From Pseudomonas sp. DC1.2 (GTDB lineage: Bacteria > Pseudomonadota > Gammaproteobacteria > Pseudomonadales > Pseudomonadaceae): a stretch of 64,000 bases of DNA. Below the pieces are notes generated by a model. The model was given only the letters and a program-made list of their open reading frames with translations, did no database searches and was not told the DNA's origin. Location of the stretch: assembly GCF_034351645.1 (NCBI RefSeq), contig NZ_CP133782.1, forward strand, positions 5,610,001 to 5,674,000, given 5' to 3'. Below, piece by piece: positions 49,680-57,800 of this stretch. Each line of letters opens with the position of its first letter. Position 1 is the first letter of the stretch. The translations under genes and the position numbers were made by a program.

Positions 49680-50975
49680 CTAAAAATAGGCGCGGTACTC
49701 ATCCCTGAGAAACTGCCACGCGGTCGGCGTTAATGCCGCACCGTTCAAGACGGTCTCGGTCCATCGTTCAAATGCTGCCAGGTCGTCCCAAAGAACCGTT
49801 TCGTCTTGATGGGAAAACGCCGCATTCATTGATGACGAAAACAAATCGGTGGTGGTCTTGAAGCGCTCGCCCACTTCGACTGAAGCCTGAAGCCCGATGA
49901 AACTTTCGAGCGGTGCAAGCGCTTCGTCTGCGCCGTTGAATACACCCGGCGCCATACTGATGACGTCACTGATAATGCCGCGCCTGATCAGCCTGGCTGA
50001 ACCGACCTCGCCGCCCCCTGCAAAACTGGTGGCGTATAGTTGACCCAACAAATGCGGCTCATAACAATGTTCGAACAGCATCGGCGTAATGGTCCCGTGC
50101 AACCGCGCGCCGACTTCGATCATGACCGGCCCAGCCGGACTATCAAGCAACTCCATATGGATCGCGCCCGTATGAATACCCAACGCGCACGCGGCCTGTT
50201 GCGCGTAGGCGACCAGCGCACGAAGACGTTCGCAGTCCGGGTCCAGTAAAAAGGTAAACTTCTTCACGAAGGGGCAGCTATCAATTCCCAGTTCATCGCA
50301 CCGAATATAACGACAGACCGATGAAACAACGTACTTGCCCGCCTGCGCCACCATGTCGACAACGTACTCTTTGCCGGTGATGAATGGCTGCAGCACAAAG
50401 CAGTCATTATTGGACCATGTCGATGAAAAACCGCCCCAATCCGCGCCCAGAAAAGCCCGCTCCAGTTCAATACGGTTGCGGCAAAACACGACCCCTTCCC
50501 CTCCTGCGGAGGATTGCGGTTTGAATACACAGGGATAAGCCTCCCAACACGGGAGTAGCGAGAGGGCCGCCGAGAGTCCGTCCAGCACGCAAGTCGGTAT
50601 TGCGGCCAAACCGGCCTGTGCGAGCGCCCGGTGCATGGCATCTTTATGACGACGGAGCCCGGAGTGCGCCGGGTCATTGCCCGTCAGCCCGTGTCGCTGG
50701 CTCAGGCGCTCGGCAAGCGCAACGCCGTTTTCGCTGCCGGCCAGGATAATATCGAACGGCAGTTCCTCCGGCCCCGGCACCTGCTCGGCCGAGATGAAGA
50801 TGCCGTGATAAAGCTCGGCGTTGAACTCACCTTTCTTTTTCTCGCTCAATGATGGCATCCGGCTGACTTTATCCATCTCGATGACGGCATAACAGTCGAC
50901 ACCTTGTGCCTTCAAATACCCGACCAACAGGTTCGCATTGGAGACGGGGTTGGTTATCAGACAGCGCTTGGTCAT
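49680..50975 (-). CDS. ATP-grasp ligase A
   Basis: A 431-residue ATP-grasp protein. N-terminal Rossmann-like part (KRCLITNPVSNANLLVGYLK), ATP lid YPCVFKPQSSAGGEGVVFCR and metal site AIHMELLDSPAGPVMIEVGARLHG. Such proteins in biosynthetic clusters ligate amino acids. Start ATG 50975 is 5 bp from the end of the NAT remnant. If the IS in the NAT gene is polar, expression of this gene and those downstream could be reduced. Confidence 0.86.
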   Translation of the reverse strand: MTKRCLITNPVSNANLLVGYLKAQGVDCYAVIEMDKVSRMPSLSEKKKGEFNAELYHGIFISAEQVPGPEELPFDIILAGSENGVALAERLSQRHGLTGNDPAHSGLRRHKDAMHRALAQAGLAAIPTCVLDGLSAALSLLPCWEAYPCVFKPQSSAGGEGVVFCRNRIELERAFLGADWGGFSSTWSNNDCFVLQPFITGKEYVVDMVAQAGKYVVSSVCRYIRCDELGIDSCPFVKKFTFLLDPDCERLRALVAYAQQAACALGIHTGAIHMELLDSPAGPVMIEVGARLHGTITPMLFEHCYEPHLLGQLYATSFAGGGEVGSARLIRRGIISDVISMAPGVFNGADEALAPLESFIGLQASVEVGERFKTTTDLFSSSMNAAFSHQDETVLWDDLAAFERWTETVLNGAALTPTAWQFLRDEYRAYF

Positions 50976-51322
50976 TGGTGTTAACCCCTGCCGATCCCGG
51001 GCGGTAAGTGGTGAAATCTTTCCGGAGAAAGCGTGATATTGAAGTGTGATTTGAGCAGGCCGATCAATTCGTCAAGCGTGCGCGCGGTATAGCTCGTGCG
51101 ACGCTTTGCGTGAACACACACCAACGTCCCGTTCTGCAGAAGATCGCCGCCTTCCCAATGAGGCCGGGCACAAATGAAATTGCCGGCAAACAGTGAAGTG
51201 GGTGAATGGGTGTTATAGAAGTGCGTGACACGAAACTCTTCATAGGGATAGTCAGCATCCCGAACCACCAACAAACCTTGCCAGGTGGACTGGCCCCTAT
51301 CAAACCGGACACCTGCACCCCG

Positions 51323-52195
51323 TTAAATTGATGCCGCTGCCAAACGCCTAAACTCCCGTGGTGAACGGTATTTCAGCGCGCTGTGCGGATGCTCCTCGTT
51401 GTAATGCTCAAAGGCAATCGTCAGGTTACGCAAGGCTGTTTCCCGGTCAGGTTTGGGCATGTGCGCGACGTAGTCGCGTTTCATCGTTTTGACGAAGCTC
51501 TCGGCCATGCCGTTGCTCTGCGGGCTACGCACCGGTGTGGTCACCGGTTGCAAACCGATCTGTCGGGCAAACTGGCGTGTCTGTTCAGCGATGTAGGCCG
51601 AGCCATTGTCGCTCAGCCATTGCACCGGGGTGGCAGGCGCCTCTTCACCGAAGCGTTTTTCCACCGCCTCCAGCATCAGATCACGGATATCGTCGCCGCT
51701 GTACCCGGTCGGGCTGGCCACCCAACCGATGGCTTCGCGGTCGCAGCAGTCCAGGGCAAAGGTCACGCTCAGCTTGGCGTTATCATCACAGCGAAACTCA
51801 AACCCGTCCGAGCACCACCGGGTATCGCTGGTGGCCACGGCAATTCGGCCTTCGTGACGGCGTGCCACACCCGGTTGTTTAATCCGTCGCTCCAGCAGCA
51901 ACTGATGATCGCGCATGACGCGATAAACCCGCTTGACGTTGATCGGCGCCTGACTCTGCTTTTCACGCCGACGACGCAGCAACCCCCACACACGGCGGTA
52001 CCCGTAGCTGGGCAGTTCACTCACTTCAGCCTGAATTTCTTCGACCAGTGCGGCATCGTCCAGCGCAGGGCGACGCCGCTCGACCTGAGCATTTGGGTTG
52101 AGTCGAACCGTCAATTGCGAGCGCGCTACACCGAGACTTTCACTGATCAGCTTCACTGGTCGTCCCCCGGCAACAAGGGTGAGTGCGCAATCCAT
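51323..52195 (-). CDS. IS2-group transposase OrfB (DDE integrase)
   Basis: A 290-residue DDE transposase with QRW-type entry [50 protein letters not shown] (DDE Glu region) and [17 protein letters not shown] 52195 overlaps orfA in another frame. An A-run at 52195-52198 may allow the -1 frameshift that makes OrfAB in IS2. It looks intact. Confidence 0.92.
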   Translation of the reverse strand: MDCALTLVAGGRPVKLISESLGVARSQLTVRLNPNAQVERRRPALDDAALVEEIQAEVSELPSYGYRRVWGLLRRRREKQSQAPINVKRVYRVMRDHQLLLERRIKQPGVARRHEGRIAVATSDTRWCSDGFEFRCDDNAKLSVTFALDCCDREAIGWVASPTGYSGDDIRDLMLEAVEKRFGEEAPATPVQWLSDNGSAYIAEQTRQFARQIGLQPVTTPVRSPQSNGMAESFVKTMKRDYVAHMPKPDRETALRNLTIAFEHYNEEHPHSALKYRSPREFRRLAAASI

Positions 52196-52539
52196 TTTCG
52201 CGACCGAGCAATCTCCACAGCTTCCTGAAGGATCTCGACCTGCATGGTTTTCTTGCCAAGCATGCGCTGTAGCTCGCGGATCTGCTTGAGCGCATCGGCC
52301 AGCTCGGAAGCGGGCACCACGCTCTCCCCAGCACTGACAGCCGAGAGACTGCCGCTCTGATAGAGCTTGCGCCACTGAAACAACTGGTTGGCATTCACGC
52401 CATTCTGTCGAGCCACCACCGAGACGCTTTGCCCCGGTTGCAGGCTCTCGCGAACCATGGCCAGTTTTTGCTCCGGGCTCCAGCGGCGACGCCGCTCCTG
52501 ACCCAAAAGCTCCCCACCCTTATCGTTTCTATTAGTCAT
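52153..52539 (-). CDS. IS2-group OrfA (helix-turn-helix)
   Basis: A 128-residue protein with an HTH_8-type domain ([40 protein letters not shown]) and a leucine-zipper-like part ([20 protein letters not shown]). Start ATG 52539; GTG 52545 is also in frame. It overlaps orfB by 43 bp. Confidence 0.92.
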   Translation of the reverse strand: MTNRNDKGGELLGQERRRRWSPEQKLAMVRESLQPGQSVSVVARQNGVNANQLFQWRKLYQSGSLSAVSAGESVVPASELADALKQIRELQRMLGKKTMQVEILQEAVEIARSRKWIAHSPLLPGDDQ

Positions 52540-53156
52540 ATACACAGTCGTTTGCCTATCCCTTATGTTAAGGGGGAAACGGTGTCCTGTCTTTCAGGGG
52601 GCTCGTCCACCAGGACTCACCGCGCAGGTACTCCACCAACCACTCCCGTGTGACCAGCCGTTTGACACGGTAACGATGACAGCCCTGCACTTGCGTCACC
52701 TGATCGTCACGTTCATCCAGTGAAAGCGGCCTTATCGGACCACGCAGGCCAAACCCGACATCACACAGCCAGCGCCGTCCCTCCACATCGACCAACAGCG
52801 CCATATGGGTGGACAGCTCCCGGCATACGCCATTCTGAAAGGTCTTGGCCAACGTGCGTCGGACCTGGAACCCAAGGCTGAGCAGTGCTTGAGCAAAAAT
52901 GCCATTCATCTGTGTGCAGCCGCCGCCCCGCTGTTCGTGGACGATTTTCTGAGCTACATCGTCCAGCAAGAAAGGCACCTGAGCATCCAGGAAGCCATCC
53001 GCCATATCGAAGGGAATATGGGCGATGTGCGCCTCATGCAACCGGGCTAGGCAGGCAAAATCCGCCCCGACGGCATTCGGCCCGCCCAATCGCTGAAAGT
53101 ATCCGGCCAACCATGGCGGGCTTACCGACTGCACAGCGGGGCTGACTTTGAAGGTC

Positions 53157-53879
53157 TCACCCCACATTTTCGCCATTCCCTACACGCAATACAGTGCCCA
53201 GAGTGGACAGTTGTCGAGTGGCCAGCAAACACACGATTTGTGCAACTTCATCCGCTGTCATGACGCGCCTTGCAGGTATCGACTTCAGGATCTCTCTGGC
53301 CTGCTCACCGGCGAACGTCTGAAACATGTCCGTGTCCACGAAGCCCGGCGATACACAGTTGACGCGGACATCGAAGCGCGCAAGTTCAACTGACAGGCCC
53401 AGGCTCAAGCGCTCTATCGCCGCTTTAGCGCAGCCATAGGCCGTGTTGCCCAACTTGATCTTTTGCGCGGCCACCGAGCCGATATTAATGATATTGCCGT
53501 GGCGCGCCTTCGCCATGAGCGGCGCGAACACTTCACAAAAATTCAGGGTGCCGCCAAAGTTGTTGGCCATCACCTGTGCAAACGAGGACGGCTCCTGACT
53601 CAGAAACAGCCCGTCACGTGTAATGCCTGCGTTATTGACCAATACCGAGGGCAGAGGATAGTCGATGAGTTGCGCCTGGAAGCGCTCGACCTGGCCCCGA
53701 TCGCTACCATCAACGCGTGCGGTGATGACGCGTGCGCCGAACTCGCCAGACAGTCGGTCAGCGGCGGCCTCATCGTTTTGATATGTGGCGAAAACGGTGA
53801 AGTCCTGCGCGATCAACTTGGCGACGATCGCACGGCCTATTCCCCGCGTTCCCCCGGTAACGATAGCGATATCAGTCAT
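53157..53879 (-). CDS. 3-oxoacyl-ACP reductase (FabG-like SDR)
   Basis: A 240-residue short-chain dehydrogenase: cofactor loop TGGTRGIG, NNAGI, and catalytic N107, S135 (INIGSVA), Y148 and K152 (YGCAK). It reduces beta-ketoacyl-ACP in chain building. Start ATG 53879 overlaps the dehydratase stop by 8 bp, and its end overlaps the NAT gene. It is a cluster-dedicated copy rather than the housekeeping FabG. Confidence 0.9.
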   Translation of the reverse strand: MTDIAIVTGGTRGIGRAIVAKLIAQDFTVFATYQNDEAAADRLSGEFGARVITARVDGSDRGQVERFQAQLIDYPLPSVLVNNAGITRDGLFLSQEPSSFAQVMANNFGGTLNFCEVFAPLMAKARHGNIINIGSVAAQKIKLGNTAYGCAKAAIERLSLGLSVELARFDVRVNCVSPGFVDTDMFQTFAGEQAREILKSIPARRVMTADEVAQIVCLLATRQLSTLGTVLRVGNGENVG

Positions 53880-54213
53880 ACATGACGCTCCCTCGGCAAT
53901 GTATAGAATGTGAGGTTTTCAGGATAAAACCGATCTCTTTAGCCTCTGGAAGATCAAGCCCTGAAAACTGCAACTGCAAACAGGCGCCCGGCGTTATCGG
54001 CTTGATGAAAACCACACGCTTGACCCGTACCGCACTCTGCGACAGTAACTGTCTACAGCATGCCAGCACGAAGCCGACCGTGAACGCCCCTGGAACAATC
54101 GGATAGCCCGGAAAATGCTCATCAAAAATCGGCGCAACGGCATCCACTTCAACATGCACCGTAGTGTTTGAGTTGATCAATTCGAGGGCAGTATTGAAAA
54201 CCTCATAGCGCAC
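53872..54213 (-). CDS. FabZ-like hotdog dehydratase with altered active site
   Basis: A 113-residue hotdog protein with the motif HFPGYPIVPGAF (H33). In FabZ the catalytic Glu follows this motif (PGVLIVEA), but here the equivalent position is Gly (PGAFTVGF). It could be a variant dehydratase of the kind seen in type II polyene systems, or non-catalytic. The start is GTG 54213, with AGGAGA upstream, overlapping the end of the membrane-protein gene by 11 bp. Confidence 0.78.
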   Translation of the reverse strand: MRYEVFNTALELINSNTTVHVEVDAVAPIFDEHFPGYPIVPGAFTVGFVLACCRQLLSQSAVRVKRVVFIKPITPGACLQLQFSGLDLPEAKEIGFILKTSHSIHCRGSVMYD

Positions 54214-54751
54214 GGTTTCGCTCTCCTTGAGCCAAGTAAACTTCCGGGTACTTCTGGGTAAAAACAACTGCACACAGAATGGTGAAGTAAGACATCAGCA
54301 GATAAATCGGCCAGTCGTCCAAATCAATCAAACTTGCCAAGCCAAACCCAAAGTTAAGCGTGAATACCGCGTTCCACACCAACGTAATTTTTTTATTGAT
54401 ATGAATGAACGGCGGCGTATTCCAGAATTCCCGGGGTGTTTCCAACCTCGCATACTGCAACGTAAAGGGTTTACCGACGCAGTAGGACACCCACCCTGTA
54501 ATAGCCAACAAGCCATAAATCAAAGGCTTGGTAAATGATAGACTGAAAAAACTGGGTTGAACATAAGAGACGCCGGCGATCAAAACAAAACCACACGCGA
54601 CACTCCAGTCAATGACGAACTTATTTTTCAAGCTTTTATAACAAAGCGCCACCAGCACCAACAATGACAATAAAGCAGCTTCAACATAATTCCCGGTGCG
54701 CCACTCGAGAAAGTACGGAAACAGCAAGGGTGGAACAAGCAGATTAATCAT
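54203..54751 (-). CDS. Small multi-span membrane protein, unknown
   Basis: About 182 residues with five to six hydrophobic segments and no recognised family. Start ATG 54751 is a guess among GTG 54754, ATG 54751 and TTG 54769. AT-rich compared with neighbours (see 54290-54780), hinting at separate origin. It is embedded in the cluster, with its end overlapping the dehydratase start, so it is probably co-translated. Confidence 0.65.
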   Translation of the reverse strand: MINLLVPPLLFPYFLEWRTGNYVEAALLSLLVLVALCYKSLKNKFVIDWSVACGFVLIAGVSYVQPSFFSLSFTKPLIYGLLAITGWVSYCVGKPFTLQYARLETPREFWNTPPFIHINKKITLVWNAVFTLNFGFGLASLIDLDDWPIYLLMSYFTILCAVVFTQKYPEVYLAQGERNRAL

Positions 54752-54781
54752 CACGAAGTCATCCCACAACAGTAGAACGCA

Positions 54782-55171
54782 TTAAGTGTCGGCACGCTGC
54801 TCATTCATGGGCCGCAGGGCCATGACCGTAACTGAGCACAACAGATCATTATGAGCCGCTGAGACGGCCGATGAATAAATCTGCACAGTTCCGCCCTGCT
54901 GCTCCCTGGAAACCTGTCCGAACAAATAACCGATTTGCCGAATGTCGGCCGTACTCAGTTGACGCAGGGATACCGGTAGAAAGCGCTCACTTGCGGCGCC
55001 TGCATCCACCGTCGCACGCACGCACCGCACCGCGAATTGATGACAAAGTTCTACAGTGACAAGGGTGGCGTCAAAGCGTGACAGAAACGTCGCCAGCAAA
55101 TCCGGATCAAGCCGAACGCGAAAAAGCGGTCCGTGCCTTTCCAACTCTGGACACAGATCAAGGTAATTCAT
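54782..55171 (-). CDS. Small cytosolic protein, possible hotdog thioesterase
   Basis: 129 residues from ATG 55171, with AGGG upstream. The alternation of beta-rich stretches (ATLVTVELCHQFAVRCVRATVD; GTVQIYSSAVSAAHNDLLCSVTVMAL) would fit a hotdog fold such as a thioesterase, the one expected activity otherwise missing from the cluster. No catalytic motif confirms this. Confidence 0.55.
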   Translation of the reverse strand: MNYLDLCPELERHGPLFRVRLDPDLLATFLSRFDATLVTVELCHQFAVRCVRATVDAGAASERFLPVSLRQLSTADIRQIGYLFGQVSREQQGGTVQIYSSAVSAAHNDLLCSVTVMALRPMNEQRADT

Positions 55172-55228
55172 GCCAAGTACCCTCATCGCCTCATCAGGCT
55201 CTTTATTATTGAAAACTCAGGGACTCGT

Positions 55229-55756
55229 TCATTTCTTGTTTGCACAGGCAACGTCAACTTCGCTGTGACGGGAAAATGCATTCAGGATCGACAACATTTT
55301 CCACGCCCGGCCGCACAACAATCCAATGGTTAAACCCGAGGCAGCGCCTATCAGCAGTCGCATTGGCAAGGAGCCGGCAAATAGGGGGTCTGTCGCCTGT
55401 TGATAGCCGATAAAGTATTTAATCGCGAAAAAAAACATCGATAGCACCAGTAACTTGAATGACCCCGGTACCGAGATAGAATGACGAGCCTCACCCTCGG
55501 TAATACCGTGATAGTCAAACCACCGCATAGCGATCATCCCCCCCACGAACACGCCTGCTATCCAACTGCCCATCGACACCCAGGGTTGAGTGGCATAGTC
55601 CATGGCCATCAAGGACCAGGCTACGAATATCGCCGGGCTGAGCAACAGTGAGCGACGGGTTTCATTACTTTTGAAGCACGCCATTACACCGTAATAAAGC
55701 AGCAGAAAAAAAACGGCGTAAACCCACAGCGGTGTTTCGCGCAATATGACTAACAT
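55229..55756 (-). CDS. DUF6622-like membrane protein
   Basis: A 175-residue membrane protein with about five hydrophobic segments, N-terminus MLVILRETPLWVYAVFFLLL and a basic start to the loops. It resembles the uncharacterised DUF6622 family. Start ATG 55756 has GAGGG upstream, 8 bp after the nicotianamine-synthase-like stop. Role in the cluster unknown. Confidence 0.7.
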   Translation of the reverse strand: MLVILRETPLWVYAVFFLLLYYGVMACFKSNETRRSLLLSPAIFVAWSLMAMDYATQPWVSMGSWIAGVFVGGMIAMRWFDYHGITEGEARHSISVPGSFKLLVLSMFFFAIKYFIGYQQATDPLFAGSLPMRLLIGAASGLTIGLLCGRAWKMLSILNAFSRHSEVDVACANKK

Positions 55757-55764
55757 GGTATCCC

Positions 55765-56544
55765 TCAATCGTAGGATCGAACGCCGTAGATGGCACTGCT
55801 GATCGGGCAGCCTGAAAGGTGAGTGAGCAACTCCAACTGTTGTTGGCTGGGTAAACCTACCGGGCGATAAATAAACTGTTTCCAACCCTCGGTATCGCGC
55901 AACACAATTCGAAGTTGCGGCTTGCGGCAGGTATCAAGAATGCGCTGCAGGACGTTGGATCGTCCGGAAACCGTCATGGACAGCACAACGACATCGTATT
56001 CACCGTAATCAAAATCCGCGCCGTCAGCCTCGACCAGACTTAAGCGCTCACGGGGTATATCCAGTGCGCTGAATACTACGTCCAGCCCTTGCCGCGCTCG
56101 CACAATCGCCGTGGGGTCAATGTCAATTCCCGTGACGACAAACTCGGTTTTCTGCACATACAGCAAAATACTCAGCGGCATGGCGCCCACACCCACTTGG
56201 CACAGTTTTCCATGGTGGGAGTCGAGGCCAGTGAGTTCGCTGCTGACCATACGTTGATAAATGCGATAGAAAAACCGGCTGAGTGGACTGCTCTCAGTCA
56301 ATAACGTGTTCCATTGATGACTCAGCGCCGACTCAAAAAGCTGCTCTATTTCCAGCACTTTGCGCTGGCAGTCTTCAATGCGGTATCGTTCAGCACGCTC
56401 TGAGTGTTCGTAAGGGGCGATACGTTGATAGCTGTTCAGCAAGATCAACAAATCCGAATACGCATGAAAAAGCTCATCCAGCCACCCCGCTTCTGTTGGG
56501 ATGGCCAGCAACCTTTCGATACGCCGTCCTGGCTCAGCATCCAT
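55765..56544 (-). CDS. Nicotianamine-synthase-like aminobutyryltransferase
   Basis: A 259-residue protein with the layout of bacterial nicotianamine synthase / CntL proteins: an N-terminal helical bundle, then a Rossmann SAM site VGVGAMPLSILLYV, the acidic strand VVTGIDIDPTAIVRA, VVVLSMTV, and LRIVLRDTEGWKQFIYRPV. In this family SAM donates an aminobutyrate group rather than methyl, to an amine such as histidine in staphylopine. There is no opine dehydrogenase here, so a metallophore of that class is not indicated. Start ATG 56544 directly follows the adenylation enzyme's stop. Divergence means simple methyl transfer cannot be excluded. Confidence 0.72.
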   Translation of the reverse strand: MDAEPGRRIERLLAIPTEAGWLDELFHAYSDLLILLNSYQRIAPYEHSERAERYRIEDCQRKVLEIEQLFESALSHQWNTLLTESSPLSRFFYRIYQRMVSSELTGLDSHHGKLCQVGVGAMPLSILLYVQKTEFVVTGIDIDPTAIVRARQGLDVVFSALDIPRERLSLVEADGADFDYGEYDVVVLSMTVSGRSNVLQRILDTCRKPQLRIVLRDTEGWKQFIYRPVGLPSQQQLELLTHLSGCPISSAIYGVRSYD

Positions 56545-57786
56545 TCAGGCAACTCCAACGCGCGGGCGCTCATCACGCAGTGCTGGCAGTTTTTGTCGTG
56601 CGTTGAACTTAAATCGCTCGCGTCCCACGATGGATACCTCGGCGACGCCACGCCGCAGTGCTTCGCCAAATTTTGGAATCTGACTCAGCGCCGACTCCAC
56701 TCGCGCCCGTAAGCCTTCATCCACTTCAATGTCCGGCAGGTCCAGAGCCACCTCCACGCGGTCCCGACCCTGTTCGGCCGGTTTGAGCGTGACCTGGCAC
56801 CACGTTGCATCCACGTCTGCAACCGCAAGCTGTTGACGGACCTGGTCCAGGCGGATTTTATGTCCTCCCAGACTGAACTCCTCGCCCACCCTCTCGCCAA
56901 TGGTCAAGTAGAACTCAGGGCTGGCGGGTTCAGAAAATAGCGCGCCATAGTCGCCTATTCTGTAGCGAATAAGCGGCACGACCGGCGCCCTCAGATCGGT
57001 CACCAATAACTCCCCTTGATCGCTGATTTCGACGAAAAACCAATCGGAGAGCAGCAGATGCTGGCCGGGGCCCATCTGTGGCGTGTTGATCGCGGCGAAC
57101 CCCAACTCCGTTGCGCCATAAATGCTGTAAAAATGCGCGTCGGGCCATTGTTCACGGACAAACGTGCGCTTGGAGGCGTGAAAGGCTTCGCCAACAAACA
57201 CCACTTTGCGAACCGGCAGCGACACGCCCGCCCGCAATGCCGCTTGCGCAACCTGCACAATGCCACTGGGAGATCCCACCAGCACATCGACGTGAAAGCG
57301 TTCCAGCAGATCGAGCAAGAGCGCATCGTTGGCCAAGGTATCCGGGCGGCCCACGGGGAGAATGGTCACCCCGATGCTTTCGAGCAAACGGCACATGCCC
57401 TCATAACTGTTTCCCAGGCCACCTGCTGTCAGCAGATTGGCAACGATGTCATCGGCACTGAAGACATGCTTGGCCATCGCGACACGCACTTGATAGGGAT
57501 AGCTGTGTTCTGTGACGCCCTGCAAAAATTTATTCGCAAGAATGACAGGGCCGCTTGTCGTACCGGAGGTCGACACCACATAACAACCCTGCATTTTTCC
57601 CGCACCAAGCAACTGCCGTCCCGAGGCCGACAGTGCACTTTTATCCATGACGGGATAGGCGTCGACAAACCTCTGGTAATCCTCGACTGGCTCAAGCGCG
57701 CCAGGGTAACCATCACGCAGGTAACCCATGATCATTTGATTAAACTTATCAACTGGAAAATCTGTCCGGCGTTGGATTGTTTGCAT
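56545..57786 (-). CDS. Adenylate-forming enzyme A (PaaK-like)
   Basis: A 413-residue ANL-type enzyme: phosphate loop VSTSGTTSGPVILA, YSIYGATELGFA, and LIRYRIGDYGALF. It is a paralogue of enzyme B at 48435-49652. It may activate the starter acid for the ACP. It sits between the KS (14-bp gap) and the nicotianamine-synthase-like gene (no gap). The substrate is unpredictable from sequence. Confidence 0.86.
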   Translation of the reverse strand: MQTIQRRTDFPVDKFNQMIMGYLRDGYPGALEPVEDYQRFVDAYPVMDKSALSASGRQLLGAGKMQGCYVVSTSGTTSGPVILANKFLQGVTEHSYPYQVRVAMAKHVFSADDIVANLLTAGGLGNSYEGMCRLLESIGVTILPVGRPDTLANDALLLDLLERFHVDVLVGSPSGIVQVAQAALRAGVSLPVRKVVFVGEAFHASKRTFVREQWPDAHFYSIYGATELGFAAINTPQMGPGQHLLLSDWFFVEISDQGELLVTDLRAPVVPLIRYRIGDYGALFSEPASPEFYLTIGERVGEEFSLGGHKIRLDQVRQQLAVADVDATWCQVTLKPAEQGRDRVEVALDLPDIEVDEGLRARVESALSQIPKFGEALRRGVAEVSIVGRERFKFNARQKLPALRDERPRVGVA

Positions 57787-57800
57787 CCTGCAACCCCTTA

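Larger units (their letters stand above)
51307..52587 (-). mobile_element. IS3-family insertion sequence, IS2 group
   Basis: About 1281 bp between inverted ends reading GGACACC inward on both sides (51307 and 52587), with further similarity (CCCC-TTAA) inside. It carries orfA and orfB in the typical IS2 arrangement, including the orfA end [11 protein letters not shown] and an orfB DDE transposase. No perfect target duplication is visible (left flank ...AAACC, right flank TGTCT...), so the ends may be off by one or two bases, or the duplication has decayed. It splits the NAT gene. Confidence 0.9.
50981..53176 (-). pseudogene. Arylamine N-acetyltransferase-like gene split by an insertion sequence
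   Basis: The 5' part (53176 to 52588) encodes about 197 residues of a NAT-fold acyltransferase with the complete triad C87 (GGGCTQMNG), H124 (STHMALL) and D139 (LCDVGFG). The reading then enters the IS. The 3' part resumes at about 51306 with FDRGQSTWQGLLVVRDADYPYEEF and ends at 50981, adding about 108 residues, so the intact protein would have had roughly 300 residues. In natural-product clusters NAT homologues such as RifF release chains as amides or macrolactams; here that step is probably lost. The start overlaps the ketoreductase end by 20 bp. Confidence 0.88.

Noticed and set aside
51302..52592. Target-site duplication flanking the IS
   Set aside because: Flanks AAACC and TGTCT do not match at 3, 4 or 5 bp with the ends chosen, so none is claimed.
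54030..54060. TGCGACAG near 54038 as the far end of the AAAACTGTCGCA array
   Set aside because: Only 8 bases match, and they lie within the dehydratase coding sequence.
55765..56544. Staphylopine/pseudopaline-type metallophore locus
   Set aside because: No opine dehydrogenase, TonB receptor or CntA-type binding protein is nearby, and the neighbours are polyketide and amide-forming enzymes.
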